Origin: Babylonia areolata
Lineage: Eukaryota > Mollusca > Gastropoda > Neogastropoda > Buccinidae
Assembly (NCBI RefSeq): GCF_041734735.1
Contig: NC_134896.1
Coordinates: 37,392,539-37,456,538 of the forward strand
Reading direction: 5' to 3'
Length of the DNA stretch: 64,000 nucleotides
A program made the translations under genes and the position numbers. The notes below the pieces were generated by a model that saw only the letters and a program-made list of their open reading frames with translations, searched no databases and was not told where the DNA came from. Numbering within the stretch: position 1 is the stretch's first letter; each line of letters begins with the position of its first letter. Positions 48,801 to 64,000 of this stretch are shown here, one piece after another.

Positions 48801-51586
48801 GCCCACCCCCCAAACCTGTGGTGGAGTCAGCTCCTTCCCTGCAGTCAGTGTCAGAGACCAACACCCCCTTCACAGAGGATGAGACGTCTCGTCAGAGTGT
48901 CCCTGGGCAGTTCATGGATGAGTCCTCCCAGTCACAGCCCTACTTTGGGCCCCCTTCCAAAGAACAGTCTGCAAAAATGGGCTTTGGCTCTTTGAAACTA
49001 GGTCAGTGTGAGTACCAGCTGTGAACACTTTCAGAAATGGTGAATGAATGGAGGATGGGGTGTTTTTGTAAACATGGGGCAAGCAATGAAGAGATTTTTG
49101 TTTGAAGCAAGTGGGAAATGTCACATGAATTATGTGTTGATTGTACTAAGAAATCATTCATGTGATCCATCTATATGAATGAGTGTTTTTCTGACTGCAT
49201 CTGCTGAATGGAGAGTGAAAATAGCAGTGGGGCTTTGTGATGCTGTAACTTAGCACTGAACAAATCATGGTCAGATTAAGGATGTTTTATTTTGGTTTTC
49301 TTTCTTTTCATGGTTTACGTTTGACTGAAAGAAATAGCTGTGAAGGGACAAGAGATGATTCTTCTGAAGGTGGTGTTAGATATGCCATTTCTAAAGACAG
49401 GTGATAAGAGAGTCCATGCCTTATCTTAAACTGTTTGATCTGATTATTGTTACAGTGTCTGTTGATATTCGCATTTGTGATTTCTAATAACCCTCACTTT
49501 TATAAAGGCCTCATCTGTCCTTCACTGTGTCTGTGCATCCTCACTGACGCTCATTGACCTGTCCCCTGTTTGTTGTTCTGACCAGCAGCCTCCAACAGCC
49601 CCAGCGATACCAACAGCAGTGTGGGCCCCTCCCTCCCCCCTGTCCCACCCACCACTGTGGCGGCCGGCACCACCATCGTGATGGGCCCGACTGTCCAGAA
49701 GCGCAAGAAGCTGACAGTGGGAGATGTGTTCAACCAGGATGACGACGACCAACCAGAAGGGAAGAAGCGCAAGCTGATTCCCCTGGACTATGACGAGGAC
49801 AAGCCCCCAGTGGTGGAGGAGAAGAAACCCACCACCTTGGAAGAGAAGCGGCAGAGGATCAAGGCTCTGATTGAGAGCATCCCCACAGTGAAAGATGAAC
49901 TGTTCAACTACCCTCTAGACTGGACTGTGGTGGATCTGGTGAGTGTACTGACTTTCTTGTTGTCTATGTAGTGAGGGGAACCTTCACTCTGCTTAATCTC
50001 TGGATTACCTACAGTTTGTATCTGAAATGCAAGACAGAGCAAGTGACTGTCCTTTTGTGCCTTCGCTGTCAAATCAGTACAATAGTTAATCTGACAGAAA
50101 GTGGCTACTATACTGCCCTGCTACCTTAAATTCCAATATGTATGATTGTGAGGTGTGCTCCTTAAGATGTAGTCAAGTTCATTTTACCCAGATCACTTGG
50201 TATGGGCAAAAGGTGTAGTGTCAGTCATCAGCTGATTCACAAAGTTGTGATGTCCAAGAATGGAGATGGGCTTACGAAATCTGTTTTGGTTTTCTTTTAT
50301 CACAAGCTGTCTTCTTTTTAGAGCTGAAGTAGATGTGGACTGTGCAGGGATGTATGTATATGATGATTGTTACGTGTGACTGTGACAATCACAACAGGAG
50401 AGGAGGCAACTGCTGCCCTATCTGGACTAGAATTTGATTATAGCGGAGAGTGTCTTGCCCAAGTTAATTCCTACTTTGTCAGCCAGTGTTCAAGACCAAG
50501 GCACCTGTGGAAGTACTGTTTACAGCACACAGGCCACTGAATTCCTGAGGGGGAAACCCCAGGATCTAATGGCACCCAGTAACCAGGAAAGACATATCAG
50601 AGAAGTTTTGTAGAGCCATAGCATACGCTGAGTCATGCTTGCCTCTGTTAACACCGTTGTCCTGTGTTTTGGAGGCTTTCTGTGCTCCACCTTTCACAGA
50701 GCTTTCACAGGAGACAAGACTAACATGGGAGGGTAGGGGGGCGGGTTGCTAAAGAACCATTGTTGGAACTATTACGTCTGAATAATGCATATATTTTATA
50801 TGACATATCGTTAGTATTGATGTGATGACTTTGTGGGTATCTCAGACTCTGATGGACAAACGCATCAAGCCGTGGGTGACGAAGAAGATTGTGGAGTACA
50901 TTGGGGAGGAGGAGCCAACGCTGACTGACTTTATCTGCCAGAAAGTTGTGGCCCACAGCACTCCACAGAGCATCCAAAATGATGTGGCCATGGTCAGTCC
51001 ACTGCATACATCTCTCCTCATTTCTTGTTCTTTTCTTTTTCTTTTTTTTTTTCTACTGGCACTGTCTGTTGTATCTGTCTCTTTCTGATTTGTTTTGCTG
51101 AAATCTTATGACAATAGGGAATTGTAGCAGGCATGTAGCTGTGGGGTAGAATGTGTTCATCTGTGCATGATATTAGGTCACAAATTTGTCTGAGTGTTCT
51201 CATTTCCCTTTCAGATTTTGATGTAAGTGTGATAAATTTGACATTTTACTCTTTTTAATCCAAGTTATTAAACATATCTTGAAAGCAAAACATGCAAAAT
51301 GAATGCAGGAATAAGTGTGTTGGAGAAATTGATGTTTACATTCTCTGTACAGGTTGATAGAATGGTTAAGACCAAAGATGAATAGAACAAACTGCTGCTG
51401 TTCAGGAAGGCTTAAACAGATGAAAAAGCAGATTATTAAGTAAATCCAGACTGGTTATGAAAATAAATTAATGATCTGTTTTTATGTGTGCAGGTGTTGG
51501 ATGAAGAAGCAGAAGTGTTTGTCGTCAAGATGTGGAGACTACTAGTGTACGAGACTGAAGCGAAGAAACAAGGACTTGTCAAATAA
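28529..51586 (+). CDS. RBM25: RNA-binding protein 25 (RBM25), complete coding region, 18 coding exons
   Basis: RBM25 is a nuclear-speckle splicing regulator that associates with U1 snRNP-linked factors and influences 5' splice-site choice. Exons: 28529-28598, 29577-29611, 30736-30843, 31266-31355, 31840-31897, 32282-32373, 32840-33164, 34033-34094, 37078-37158, 42976-43241, 44037-44130, 46467-46556, 47346-47419, 48033-48183, 48629-49001, 49586-49938, 50846-50992, 51494-51586; phases all agree and give 853 residues (human 843). Residues 1-71 are Met/Pro-rich with a ten-residue Gln-rich run; the RRM spans about 79-157 (RNP2 TTVFVGSI, RNP1 AFGFCEFEY); a Lys/Asp-rich stretch follows. Residues 308-400 are RE/RS-rich; AYERRKLEKKLREKEAAYQE and EFLEDYDDLRDDPKFYK are family landmarks. 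The PWI domain fills about 755-853 (YPLDWTVVD, WVTKKIVEYIGEEE) and ends ETEAKKQGLVK. The first coding intron uses a GC donor, and the exon at 49586 has a NAGNAG acceptor. Confidence 0.95.
28955..29035 (+). mobile_element. Possible THAP-type transposon remnant
   Basis: A short frame reads ALHCTVFGCSKAGCRLKKLR, resembling the first residues of THAP-like fingers in P-type/Kolobok-like transposases (C-x-V-x-G-C, then a Lys-rich segment). Nothing further of the protein is seen. The call is weak. Confidence 0.25.
32598..32622 (+). repeat. (GA)n(TG)n microsatellite
   Basis: A GAGAGAGA run is followed by TGTGTG in the RBM25 intron between the RRM exon and the Lys/Asp-rich exon. Confidence 0.7.
33270..33395 (+). 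repeat. Unclassified interspersed repeat, copy 1
   Basis: It shares an ordered set of blocks with 53125-53260: AATTACACACACTATACC, ACCCACTGGTACAGACTCCG, then ACTAAGTGTGG. The order and spacing are alike though the copies have diverged, so both belong to one dispersed family. I cannot name it. Confidence 0.5.
34306..34333 (+). repeat. (CA)n microsatellite
   Basis: This is a CA run in the intron after RBM25 exon 34033-34094. Confidence 0.8.
34334..37077. other. RBM25 intron, mostly unique sequence
   Basis: A perfect 42-bp tandem duplication lies at 35727-35810 and CA-rich DNA at 35555-35645. A poly-T of about 18 lies at 36076-36093. TTAACCC at 34937 could be the end of a small repeat, but no partner end was found. 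I see no coding exon. Confidence 0.4.
35727..35810 (+). repeat. Perfect 42-bp tandem duplication
   Basis: Two identical adjacent copies start AACTGTTGACCCCAGC and end GAATCTGTCA, at 35727-35768 and 35769-35810. Perfect identity points to a recent event. Confidence 0.95.
37159..40231. other. Large RBM25 intron, left part
   Basis: No exon was found between the exons at 37078 and 42976, and the encoded protein is continuous with the family across that junction. Only a (CA)n at 39834-39871 and AT-rich unique DNA are seen. Confidence 0.5.
40232..40707. mobile_element. MITE with palindromic left end
   Basis: The left end GACTCACTTGTG (40232-40243) is repeated inverted as CACAAGTGAGTC at the right end (40696-40707). 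The left end also folds on itself: GACTCACTT and AAGTGAGTC are separated by only nine bases. The 476-bp interior is AT-rich without coding potential. It lies in the large RBM25 intron. Confidence 0.75.
40708..42975. other. Large RBM25 intron, right part
   Basis: A strongly C-rich patch lies at 41940-41992 and a G-rich patch at 42085-42110. No exon or recognised mobile element was found. Confidence 0.45.
44371..46269 (+). mobile_element. DNA transposon remnant with BED-type zinc finger
   Basis: It starts CGGGGTCTGTATGGGCC and ends with the reverse complement of CAGGGTCCATACTGG, imperfect inverted ends; the direct repeat AACAGA flanks it (44365-44370, 46270-46275). Both sub-ends are rich in 'CATGGAA' and 'TCATGGAAAAG' words. 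A + frame through 44668-44943 encodes CRFNELWLSNKDYASWL, YCTAC and SHVKRKKH, a BED-like C-x2-C...H-x5-H finger, followed by a stop. No transposase core is present. A 31-bp perfect tandem pair lies at about 45005-45069 and a degenerate roughly 50-60-bp array at 45645-46070. It sits in the RBM25 intron 44131-46466. Confidence 0.7.
45645..46070 (+). repeat. Degenerate minisatellite inside the BED-finger transposon
   Basis: About eight units share GAGGACAGTGTGTGCA, TTAGTGGTGTTAAACCA and ACCTTGAGCCAGCTGAGG in order. Unit lengths vary (about 45-60 bp) and identity is modest, so the array is old. Confidence 0.65.
49002..50845. other. RBM25 introns around the NAGNAG exon
   Basis: The introns 49002-49585 and 49939-50845 hold no recognised gene or element. 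A block at 50385-50560 (GTGTCTTGCCCAAG) resembles widespread SINE/LINE words, but I cannot assign it. Confidence 0.35.
51110..51165 (+). repeat. Right-end fragment of the TTAA-bounded MITE family
   Basis: GGGAATTGTAGCAGGCATGT followed by AGCTGTGGGGTAGAATG matches the right end of the 15409-15723 MITE. No left end is present. It is intronic in RBM25, before the last exon. Confidence 0.65.
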
Positions 51587-52576
51587 TCATAGATGTGTGT
51601 TTGGCAGAATGACTGGACAGTGTGTGTGATGATCCAACAGAATGACTGAAGGGTGCATGTGATAATGCACCAGATTCCAAATAATATGTTGAATGGAGTG
51701 GTTGTGCTGATTGCAGTGTGTGATGTCAGGTGTGCGTGAAAAAGAGGGGATAAATGTAGAGTCACTTCAAATTGCCAGAGATAAAAAGAAATGAAGAGGA
51801 CACTATCATATTTGTTCCTGCTCAACACTTGAAACAGTGACAGGACAATTGTTCACACATTATCAGCTTGGTTTGATGTAAAATGACTATGAATTAGAAA
51901 GTGACCCATCCTTTTGCCATCATGTACTACTGTACCATGTCAGACTGGAGCAGGTTGTGGTCAGCGCATTTACTCTGGCCAAGTGTTAAAGCTGATGCGG
52001 TATTACAATACCCCTCGAGAATTCCCCTGTGGTCAGATTAAAGAATTGACACATTTTTAACGAAGAGAAACATGAAACAAATGGGCTTTTTGCAGATTTA
52101 ATAATTTGTTTTTACAAAAGAGCATTGATTCTTTTGTTGATTTATTGGTAAATAAATAATCTGATGGACAGCTTTTAAAATTTTTGTTTTTTAAGGGGGT
52201 GCTTTTTTGGTTGCTGTTCACTGCTCGCCATCATGTTTCCAGATGTTTTTTCTTTCAGAATGAAAAAAAAAAATCACACATTTGTGTGACAGGAATCCAG
52301 GTATTTTCCATTTCCCTTTGCAGACAGTATTTGTGTCCTCTGTGTATGTGGGTGCTTGTGAGTGAGTATGAGAGTAAAGATTTCAAGAGGTTGTAAGGGT
52401 GTAAATTTGAAATCCTGTAAATATATTCAGTGTGAATGTGGCAAGTTCATCAAGTCATATCTGTCAAGATTTCTGTTGCATACAGAGCCCCCACCTCATC
52501 CCCCTTTTTTTCCCGTTTTTTTCTTTCCCTGGAGAGTAGAAAGTTTGTGGCATTGACTGTTAAATGTATTAATGAA

Positions 52577-52582
52577 AATAAA
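52577..52582 (+). terminator. RBM25: Candidate RBM25 polyadenylation signal
   Basis: An AATAAA lies about 1 kb after the stop codon, followed by T/C-rich sequence. An earlier AATAAA at 52151-52156 is an alternative. The choice cannot be decided from sequence alone. Confidence 0.4.
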
Positions 52583-52639
52583 ATGTTGACATTTGCATCA
52601 AACTCGAGTCAGTGTTTCATTGGTGTATCTCTCTCACTC

Positions 52640-52930
52640 TCTGTCTCTCTTGTTCTGTAAGATTTCATTTTGGTGTATCTGATATCAGTGTGCACAGTAA
52701 AAGATACAAGTCCAGCACCATAAACGATATGGTATGTCCATTATGTAGGTCTGCAAAAGAAGAAGAAGTCAATTTCGTATCATGTTGTCCTGTGTTTGAT
52801 GACTTGAGACAAAGTTATATTCATTTCACGCAGGGGAGGGAGGTTTTGAGAAAGAGTAGTCAAGAATTATTCAACTTCTTTTTTTCTTTAAAACCACCTT
52901 TGGTCATTGACACAGGAAATCTCTTTTGAT
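52640..52930 (+). mobile_element. LINE 3'-end fragment encoding a zinc knuckle
   Basis: The + frame ending at 52929 reads RFHFGVSDISVHSKRYKSST, then VCPLCRSAKEEEVNFVSCCP and FDDLRQSYI. The C-x2-C...H/C-C motif is that of the zinc-binding region that ends many LINE reverse transcriptases. It is a decayed 3' fragment downstream of RBM25, not a host gene. Confidence 0.65.
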
Positions 52931-53124
52931 CTGTCACCCAGCACACAACATCGTTCAGTTTACATCCAGGATCATTATGTTGATGATTCTGACATTTTGT
53001 GGAGTTAGAAGTTCCATGCTTTTGGTGAAACAGGAGTTGTAGGGAAATTTTTGTTTTGTTTTTGAGAGACCTAAGGCTGAAGAAGAGGGCAGTAGATTAA
53101 TGGTCTGTGGACCTGTTTTGCTTA

Positions 53125-53285
53125 AAATATCTTTTAATTACACATACTTAACCGTGACCCAACTAGTGCAGACTCCGGCAAAATATCTTTCAAAGTATAC
53201 TCCTCACCTTATGATAACTTATGTACCAACACACATGCACAAGATTAAGTGTGGGTCTGCAGGAAGGTTACCATGGTTACTTAAT
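53125..53285 (+). repeat. Unclassified interspersed repeat, copy 2
   Basis: It shares AATTACACATACTTAACC, ACCCAACTAGTGCAGACTCC, CCTTATG and TTAAGTGTGG with the 33270 copy, in the same order. No inverted ends or coding capacity are seen. Confidence 0.5.
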
Positions 53286-53310
53286 GTGATTTAAATTTAT
53301 TCTGTTAGAT

Positions 53311-53685
53311 GGCAGAATGGTTAAGACGCTCAGCTGCCAATAACTATAGAGAGTCTGTGAGGGTGTGGGTTCAAATCCCGTTCTCGGCCATTCTCTATGT
53401 TTGGAAAATCAAACTGATCATCTAGTTATTCGGATGAGACAATAAACAGAGGTCCCGCATGCAGTATGCACTTGGCTCACTGAAAAAGGACCCATGGCAA
53501 AGAGTGTTGTCCTCTAGCAAAATTCTGTAGCAAAATCACTGATAGGTACACAAATATATAAGCATGAACTAAAGGCCTCGAATACGTGCGTTGGGTTATG
53601 CTGCTGGTCAGGCATCTGCCAGCAGTGTCGCATGTATGGATTTGCCCGAACGCAGTGATGCCTCCTTGAGAAACAAACTGTTTTG
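53311..53685 (+). repeat. tRNA-derived SINE, family A
   Basis: The head AGATGGCAGAATGGTTAAGA and B box GGTTCAAATCC are followed by the body (GAGGTCCCGCATGCAGTATG; GATAGGTACACAAATATAT) and an end in GCCTCCTTGAGAAAC. It is similar throughout to the 5111 copy. I found no clear target-site duplication. Confidence 0.8.
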
Positions 53686-53689
53686 ACCA

Positions 53690-55300
53690 AGCAGAAGGCA
53701 AGGCCAAGCACACCAAGATCATCCACGTTTACGAACACTTGTGCCTTTTTAGAGATACACAAGTTTTTGCTTGCTTAGCGAGAAAGACTTTGATAGAGGA
53801 TGCGATGTCTGTGGGTAAGTGATAATAATCCTTCCCTGTGTTCTTTTTAAATTGTTTGTCATGTCCTTGGTACATGTCCTTTTTCTAAACTGACTGAACA
53901 AATAATCATTTATTAACTCTTCTCAGTGTTCAATAGCCATTTTGACCCTACTCTGCTGGGTATTTTGATTAGCATTGTGCTGTATCTTGACCCATTTGCT
54001 GTGCACCGAAGTAATTCACCAGGTCAAATGCTACTTCGTATAAAACTAGCCCTCCACAGATCATCTCTGAGATGGACACTCGACAGTTTTCCAACAAAGA
54101 AAATTTGTTTTTGTTTTCGAAACGTTGGTCAAACAGCTTTTCACTACAGAGAAATCATATCTCTTGAGCTGGCCTATCTTTCGTTGAAGTAACGACACCG
54201 TATTGGTGCCTTAAAAAAATTTAACAAATTCATTTTCTTCCTAATTAGGCATTTTCGGTTTCGTTGCTGCATTGATGAAGTAGTGAGGTTCAATATGAAA
54301 AGTTTTAAAATAATACTAAAAATACGTCGAATCAAAATTATACAACAAAAATTATTGCTTTTAGAATAATTACGTTTAAAATTTTCAGTATGTATATGAT
54401 TTGATAAGAATAATTCATTATTTTTTTCTTGTATTTGATTAAATTTAAGAACTAACTTATTGTTTCTGTACAGGGCACAATAAATTGTGATTAGTGAATT
54501 ATCAAGGGCAGTGACTCTTCAGTCAGTTTTGCTCTTTTGCTTTTCTGAAGTATACCACACCAGAAAGATTAGATAAAGTTTGAAAATTAGTTTGAGCCCA
54601 TGTAGAATATACGTGCAGATATACTGGGCCTATATTCCATGAATATATTTTTCGAGAAAAACGTCTGATTCGTCAAACAAGTTTGTAAACATCATGGTAA
54701 CCTCCCTTTTTCTTCTGATATCATCATCTGAGATGAACAGACTATAAATAAATAAACGAACGATCCCTTTTTCTAATCATACCACCAGGGAGTGGACATG
54801 CAGTTTCAGCGTGTTATTTTCCAGTTCGGTGTCTGTACTGTATTGGACTGTACTGTACTATACTGCACTGCACTGCACTGCATTGTAATGAGTACTGTTT
54901 TTAGTTTTGTACTGTCGCGAGTACTGGACGCATTGCATTGTATGCTGGCCTGTTTTAAAAAGTGACTGACTGCGAATCAGTAGCCCAAATTAAAGTATTA
55001 CTTGTACCTGCATGTTTTCAGTGACCCTCGCTGAGAGAGAGTTTTGAGGATATAATATTAAGCCCTTGAGTGTGCTTTTTTCCCCCCCTTTTTTCTCGTC
55101 CTGGCAATTTCCTAGCTGGGGGAATAATCACTATATTCAAGTTCAAATACGAGTACTTCACTGAATACTGTGACGACAGAATCAAGTATGCAACCTGAAA
55201 GGGTAAACTGAGAAACGCGTACTGGCGAACACACATATCAGTCCTCGATAATTGTGACATACTGTATACGTTTCAAGTTGTGTGCGGCCCACAATCATAT
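53690..55300. other. Intergenic DNA between RBM25 and TKFC
   Basis: A + frame at 53926-54192 (88 codons) has no recognised motif. 54200-54480 is strongly AT-rich. A degenerate (TACTG)n/(CACTG)n run lies at 54826-54890. No gene is supported. Confidence 0.45.
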
Positions 55301-55317
55301 CACATGGCGATGTCAAG

Positions 55318-55428
55318 TTACACACACACACACACACACACACAGTGACCCCCCCACTCCTCCAACACACACACACACACTCACACAGACACAGCTACTC
55401 TGACACACATTCACACACTGACGTTGCG

Positions 55429-55470
<42 letters not shown>

Positions 55471-55475
55471 GCACT
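55318..55475 (+). repeat. (CA)n tracts with GCGCGC core
   Basis: CA runs flank TTGCGCGCGCGCACAC at about 55425-55440. Alternating purine-pyrimidine sequence of this kind favours Z-DNA. Confidence 0.8.
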
Positions 55476-55659
55476 GACATTGACACACACTCCCAACCCC
55501 AACCCCACACCAGCATTCCCTCAGTCGTCTCCGATCCCCCCCTTCCTCCCAACCCCGCCCCCTCCCGGCCTCTTTATTGCAACAGCAAAATAAATGAATA
55601 ATTAAATAAATGAATAAACTATAAGTAAAGAAAACGGAAATGTACCATTCCTTAGCTTT

Positions 55660-55815
55660 AGTTTCAGTTTCTAAAGGAGGCATCACCGACTGCGTTCGAT
55701 TTCCCAGTCAAACTTGGAAGAAAGGATGAGACTGACGGGATTCGAACCCAGACCCGGCCCTCACGGCGGACACTGTGATGGGGGAAGTATGTCTGACCTC
55801 TGACATCTTCGTCCT
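55660..55815 (-). repeat. SINE family A copy lacking its middle, reverse orientation
   Basis: On the - strand a tRNA-like head with B box GGTTCGAATCC is followed by TTCCAAGTTTGACTGGGAAA, then directly by GATGCCTCCTTTAGAAACTG, the family's 3' end. The roughly 200-bp body seen at 5111 is absent. Confidence 0.65.
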
Positions 55816-57049
55816 TCGCTTGCCCCCATGGTATTATTCCTTTGCGCGTGCGCATACCACTATGATCATCAGTGACAATTAAAAGGGTGTGATATTTGCG
55901 GGGAGGGAAAAGACGACGGTCCTGTCGAAGACAGTAGAGTCAAAGATGTCTTTGGCAGGCCCTCAGTCCATTAGACAAGCCGGTCGCTGAAATTATGAGT
56001 TCCCCACTAACTTCAACGTCCAGATATGGAAAGTCGATTCCCCCCAGGCTACTTGTTTCGGCCATTTTTGTTTTTATGGAACTGTAGTTCTAAAAAAAGC
56101 GGAGGACGTTTTTGATTTGTAACACCAGACTCGAAATCGATAGGTTAAAAGAAATCCCTCACCCCTACCCCCCTCTGCCGGCTTTTTATGTTTTTATTTT
56201 TTATATTCATTTAATGATAAAAAATATTTTTAAAAAACACACCACCCAATTTAAATTAATCTTGAAAATGTTTTTTTTTTAGAATAAGGCGGTCTCAAAC
56301 TTGTAGATTCAGCCCCTTGACATCAGAAAAGCGTGTTAGTGTCGTCAGTCTTTGCCGTGACCTTAGTGGAAAGGGCATTGATATGCTGACACTGAGTCCA
56401 GTCGTTCGTCAGTAAAATTGAACCCGAATTTGATTTCAGTGTTTGTTATAAGTTCTACTCGGGGTCTGTGGTTCACGAACTTGAACCATAACCAAAATTG
56501 TGCCAGGACAATTACTGCTGATTTTTTGTATGTGTGTGTGTGTGTGACTGAGTTGATTGAATAAATGTTAGTCCATGACTGTGACTTTAAGGTTCATAAC
56601 ACACACACACACACACCACACACACACACACACACAGAGACCCTTATTTATTTTTATTTTTTTGTACAAATAAAAGGCGTAACGGCGTAATCTTCGTGTG
56701 CCTGTGTCAGTTGACCTCACAAGCACAACTCGATAGCTTTTCAGCGATGTGGACGTCAGCAAACCGACAAGTTGTCTCCATATTTTAGTCAGTTGGGGTC
56801 AAGGCTGTTTGGCTGTAAGCTCCGTGCCTCCATTTATTATCGCACCATGCAACGTCTGCCGATATCTTTGTGTCATTTTGTTGTGAACGAAGAAGAGTCT
56901 AGGCCATGACTGACTGATAAGATTTTTGTCGGTCAATCTTTCAGCAGCTTGTTTCTTATTCCTTTTGAACCGTGCGGTGCTTCCAGAACTGACAAACCTG
57001 TGTTACCTTTCAAACAAAAAAAAATCTCTCTGTGTTCAAGTGATCCACA
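55816..57049. promoter_or_regulatory. Upstream region of TKFC
   Basis: No gene is seen. (CA)n/(TG)n runs lie at 56527-56545 and 56600-56637. The sequence just before the TKFC ATG is ATCCACA, a reasonable translation start context. A possible acceptor CTTTCAG lies at 56938-56944, so the coding exon may carry a spliced 5' UTR. No TATA box was identified. Confidence 0.4.
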
Positions 57050-62250
<5,201 letters not shown>

Positions 62251-62257
62251 GTAGGGG

Positions 62258-62783
62258 GTTGACTGTGTGTTGCCAAAACACTTGTTTGTGTTCTTGGTGT
62301 TGTTGTTGTTGGGTGGATTAACTGTGTGTTGCCAAAACACTTGTTAGTGTTCTTGGTGTTGTTGTTGTTGGGTGGATTAACTGTGTGTTGCCAAAACACT
62401 TGTTTGTGTTCTTGGTGTTGTTGTTGTTGGGTGGATTAACTGTGTGTTGCCAAAACACTTGTTAGTGTTCTTGGTGTTGTTGTTGTTGGATGGATTAACT
62501 GTGTGTTGCCAAAACATCTTGTTTGTGTTCTTGTTGTTGTTGTTGTTGTTGGGTGGATTAACTGTGTGTTGCCAAAACACTTGTTTGTGTTCTTGTTGTT
62601 GTTGTTGTTGTTGGGTGGATTAACTGTGTGTTGCCAAAACACTTGTTAGTGTTCTTGTTGTTGTTGTTGTTGTTGTTGGGTGGATTAACTGTGTGTTGCC
62701 AAAACATCTTGTTAGTGTTCTTGGTGTTGTTGTTGTTGGGTGGATTAACTGTGTGTTGCCAAAACACTTGTTAGTGTTCTTGG

Positions 62784-62814
<31 letters not shown>

Positions 62815-64000
62815 GGGTGAATTAACTGTGTGTTGCCAAAACACTTGTTAGTGTTCTTGTTGTTGTTGTTGTTGTTGTTGGGTGGATTAACTGAGTGTTG
62901 CCAAAACATCTTGTTAGTGTTCTTGTTGTTGTTGTTGTTGTTGTTGTTGGGTGGATTAACTGTGTGTTGCCAAAACATTTGTTAGTGTTCTTGGTGTTGT
63001 TGTTGTTGGGTGGATTAACTATGTGTTGCCAAAACACTTGTTAGTGTTCTTGTTGTTTTTGTTATTGTTGTTGGGTGGATTAATTGTGTGTTGCCAAAAC
63101 ACTTGTTTGTGTTCTTGGTGTTGTTGTTGGGTGGATTAACTGTGTGTTGCCAAAACACTTGTTAGTGTTCTTGGTGTTGTTGTTGTTGTTGGGTAGATTA
63201 ACTGTGTGTTGCCAAAACACTTGTTTGTGTTCTTGGTGTTGTTGTTGTTGGGTGGATTAACTGTGTGTTGCCAAAACATCTTGTTAGTGTTCTTGGTGTT
63301 GTTGTTGTTGTTGTTGTTGTTGTTGGGTGGATTAACTGTGTGTTGCCAAAACACTTGTTAGTGTTCTTGTTGTTTTTGTTGTTGTTGGGTGGATTAACTG
63401 TGTGTTGCCAAAACACTTGTTAGTGTTCTTGTTGTTTTTGTTATTGTTGTTGGGTGGATTAATTGTGTATTGCCAAAACACTTGTTTGTGTTCTTGGTGT
63501 TGTTGTTGGGTGGATTAACTGTGTGTTGCCAAAACACTTGTTAGTGTTCTTGGTGTTGTTGTTGTTGGGTGGATTAACTGTGTGTTGCCAAAACACTTAT
63601 TAGTGTTCTTGTTGTTTTTGTTACTGTTGTTGGGTGGATTAACTTTGTGTTGCCAAAACACTTGTTAGTGTTCTTGGTGTTGTTGTTGTTGTTGGGTGGA
63701 TTAATTGTGTGTTGCCAAAACACTTGTTAGTGTTCTTGGTGTTGTTGTTGTTGTTGTTGTTGTTGTTGGGTGGATTAACTTTGTGTTGCCAAAACACTTG
63801 TTAGTGTTCTTGGTGTTGTTGTTGTTGTTGGGTGGATTAATTGTGTGTTGCCAAAACACTTGTTAGTGTTCTTGGTGTTGTTGTTGTTGGGTGGATTAAC
63901 TATGTGTTGCCAAAACACTTGTTAGTATTCTTGGTGTTGTTGTTGTTGTTGTTGTTGTTGTTGGGTGGATTAACTGTGTGTTGCCAAAACACTTGTTAGT
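62258..64000 (+). repeat. About 60-bp minisatellite with hairpin core and variable (TTG)n, TKFC intron 4
   Basis: About 28 units are present and the array runs off the window. Each has GGTGGATTAACTGTGTGTTG, CCAAAACACT, TGTT, AGTGTTCTTGG and a (TTG)n of 3-10 repeats, giving unit lengths of about 57-78 bp. CCAAAACACT and AGTGTTCTTGG can pair around the TGTT loop with one bulge. Variants (ACATCTTGTT, TTTGTGTT, TTGTTTTTGTTATTG) recur in neighbouring units. The array begins within 20 bases of the exon's donor site. The short - strand frames are artefacts. Confidence 0.92.

Noticed and set aside
52612-52929. Small host zinc-binding protein
   Set aside because: The CPLC...CCP motif and flanking words match LINE reverse-transcriptase C-terminal ends.
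62258-64000. CRISPR-like array
   Set aside because: The units are contiguous variants without unique spacers, and the DNA is eukaryotic.

Overview
The window is eukaryotic: split genes with short exons and GT-AG introns, very many (TG)n/(CA)n microsatellites, tRNA-derived SINEs, LINEs and short DNA transposons. The repeat families and protein sequences look molluscan, most likely a gastropod. That placement is inference from general familiarity, not from a search.

Three protein-coding genes lie on the + strand. (1) About 277-16886: the 3' eleven coding exons of a gamma-butyrobetaine dioxygenase-like gene (BBOX1/TMLHE family, carnitine synthesis); its N-terminal exons are off the left edge. 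(2) 28529-51586: a complete RBM25 splicing-factor gene with 18 coding exons, about 853 residues, an RRM, an RE/RS-rich middle and a C-terminal PWI domain. A likely promoter and first non-coding exon sit near 26374-26456. (3) From 57050 to beyond the right edge: the first four coding exons found of triokinase/FMN cyclase (TKFC, dihydroxyacetone kinase family). The three genes have unrelated roles and nothing suggests they work together.

Most of the rest is mobile or tandem DNA. 1-17 kb: introns of the dioxygenase gene carry several SINEs, two of them nearly identical with clean target-site duplications, LINE 3' fragments, an internally deleted DNA transposon, a TTAA-bounded MITE and a 29-unit 36/45-bp minisatellite; a second, 30-bp minisatellite begins inside the last exon and contains its stop codon. 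17-26 kb: intergenic, with LINE remnants and a full-length LINE on the - strand (21237-25418) with an open endonuclease-reverse transcriptase frame and a 10-bp target-site duplication. 26-52 kb: RBM25, with a palindrome-ended MITE, a BED-finger DNA transposon and a GC-AG first coding intron. 52-57 kb: intergenic, with a LINE zinc-knuckle fragment and SINEs. 57-64 kb: TKFC introns are dominated by simple repeats and two minisatellites (34 bp and about 60 bp), the latter running off the right edge.

No RNA gene, CRISPR array or prokaryotic feature was found. I did not find a clearly new multi-gene system. The most unusual signals are structural: a SINE landing within 20-30 bases of a splice acceptor, a minisatellite seeded at a stop codon, CpG-decay between SINE copies, and hairpin-bearing intronic minisatellites.
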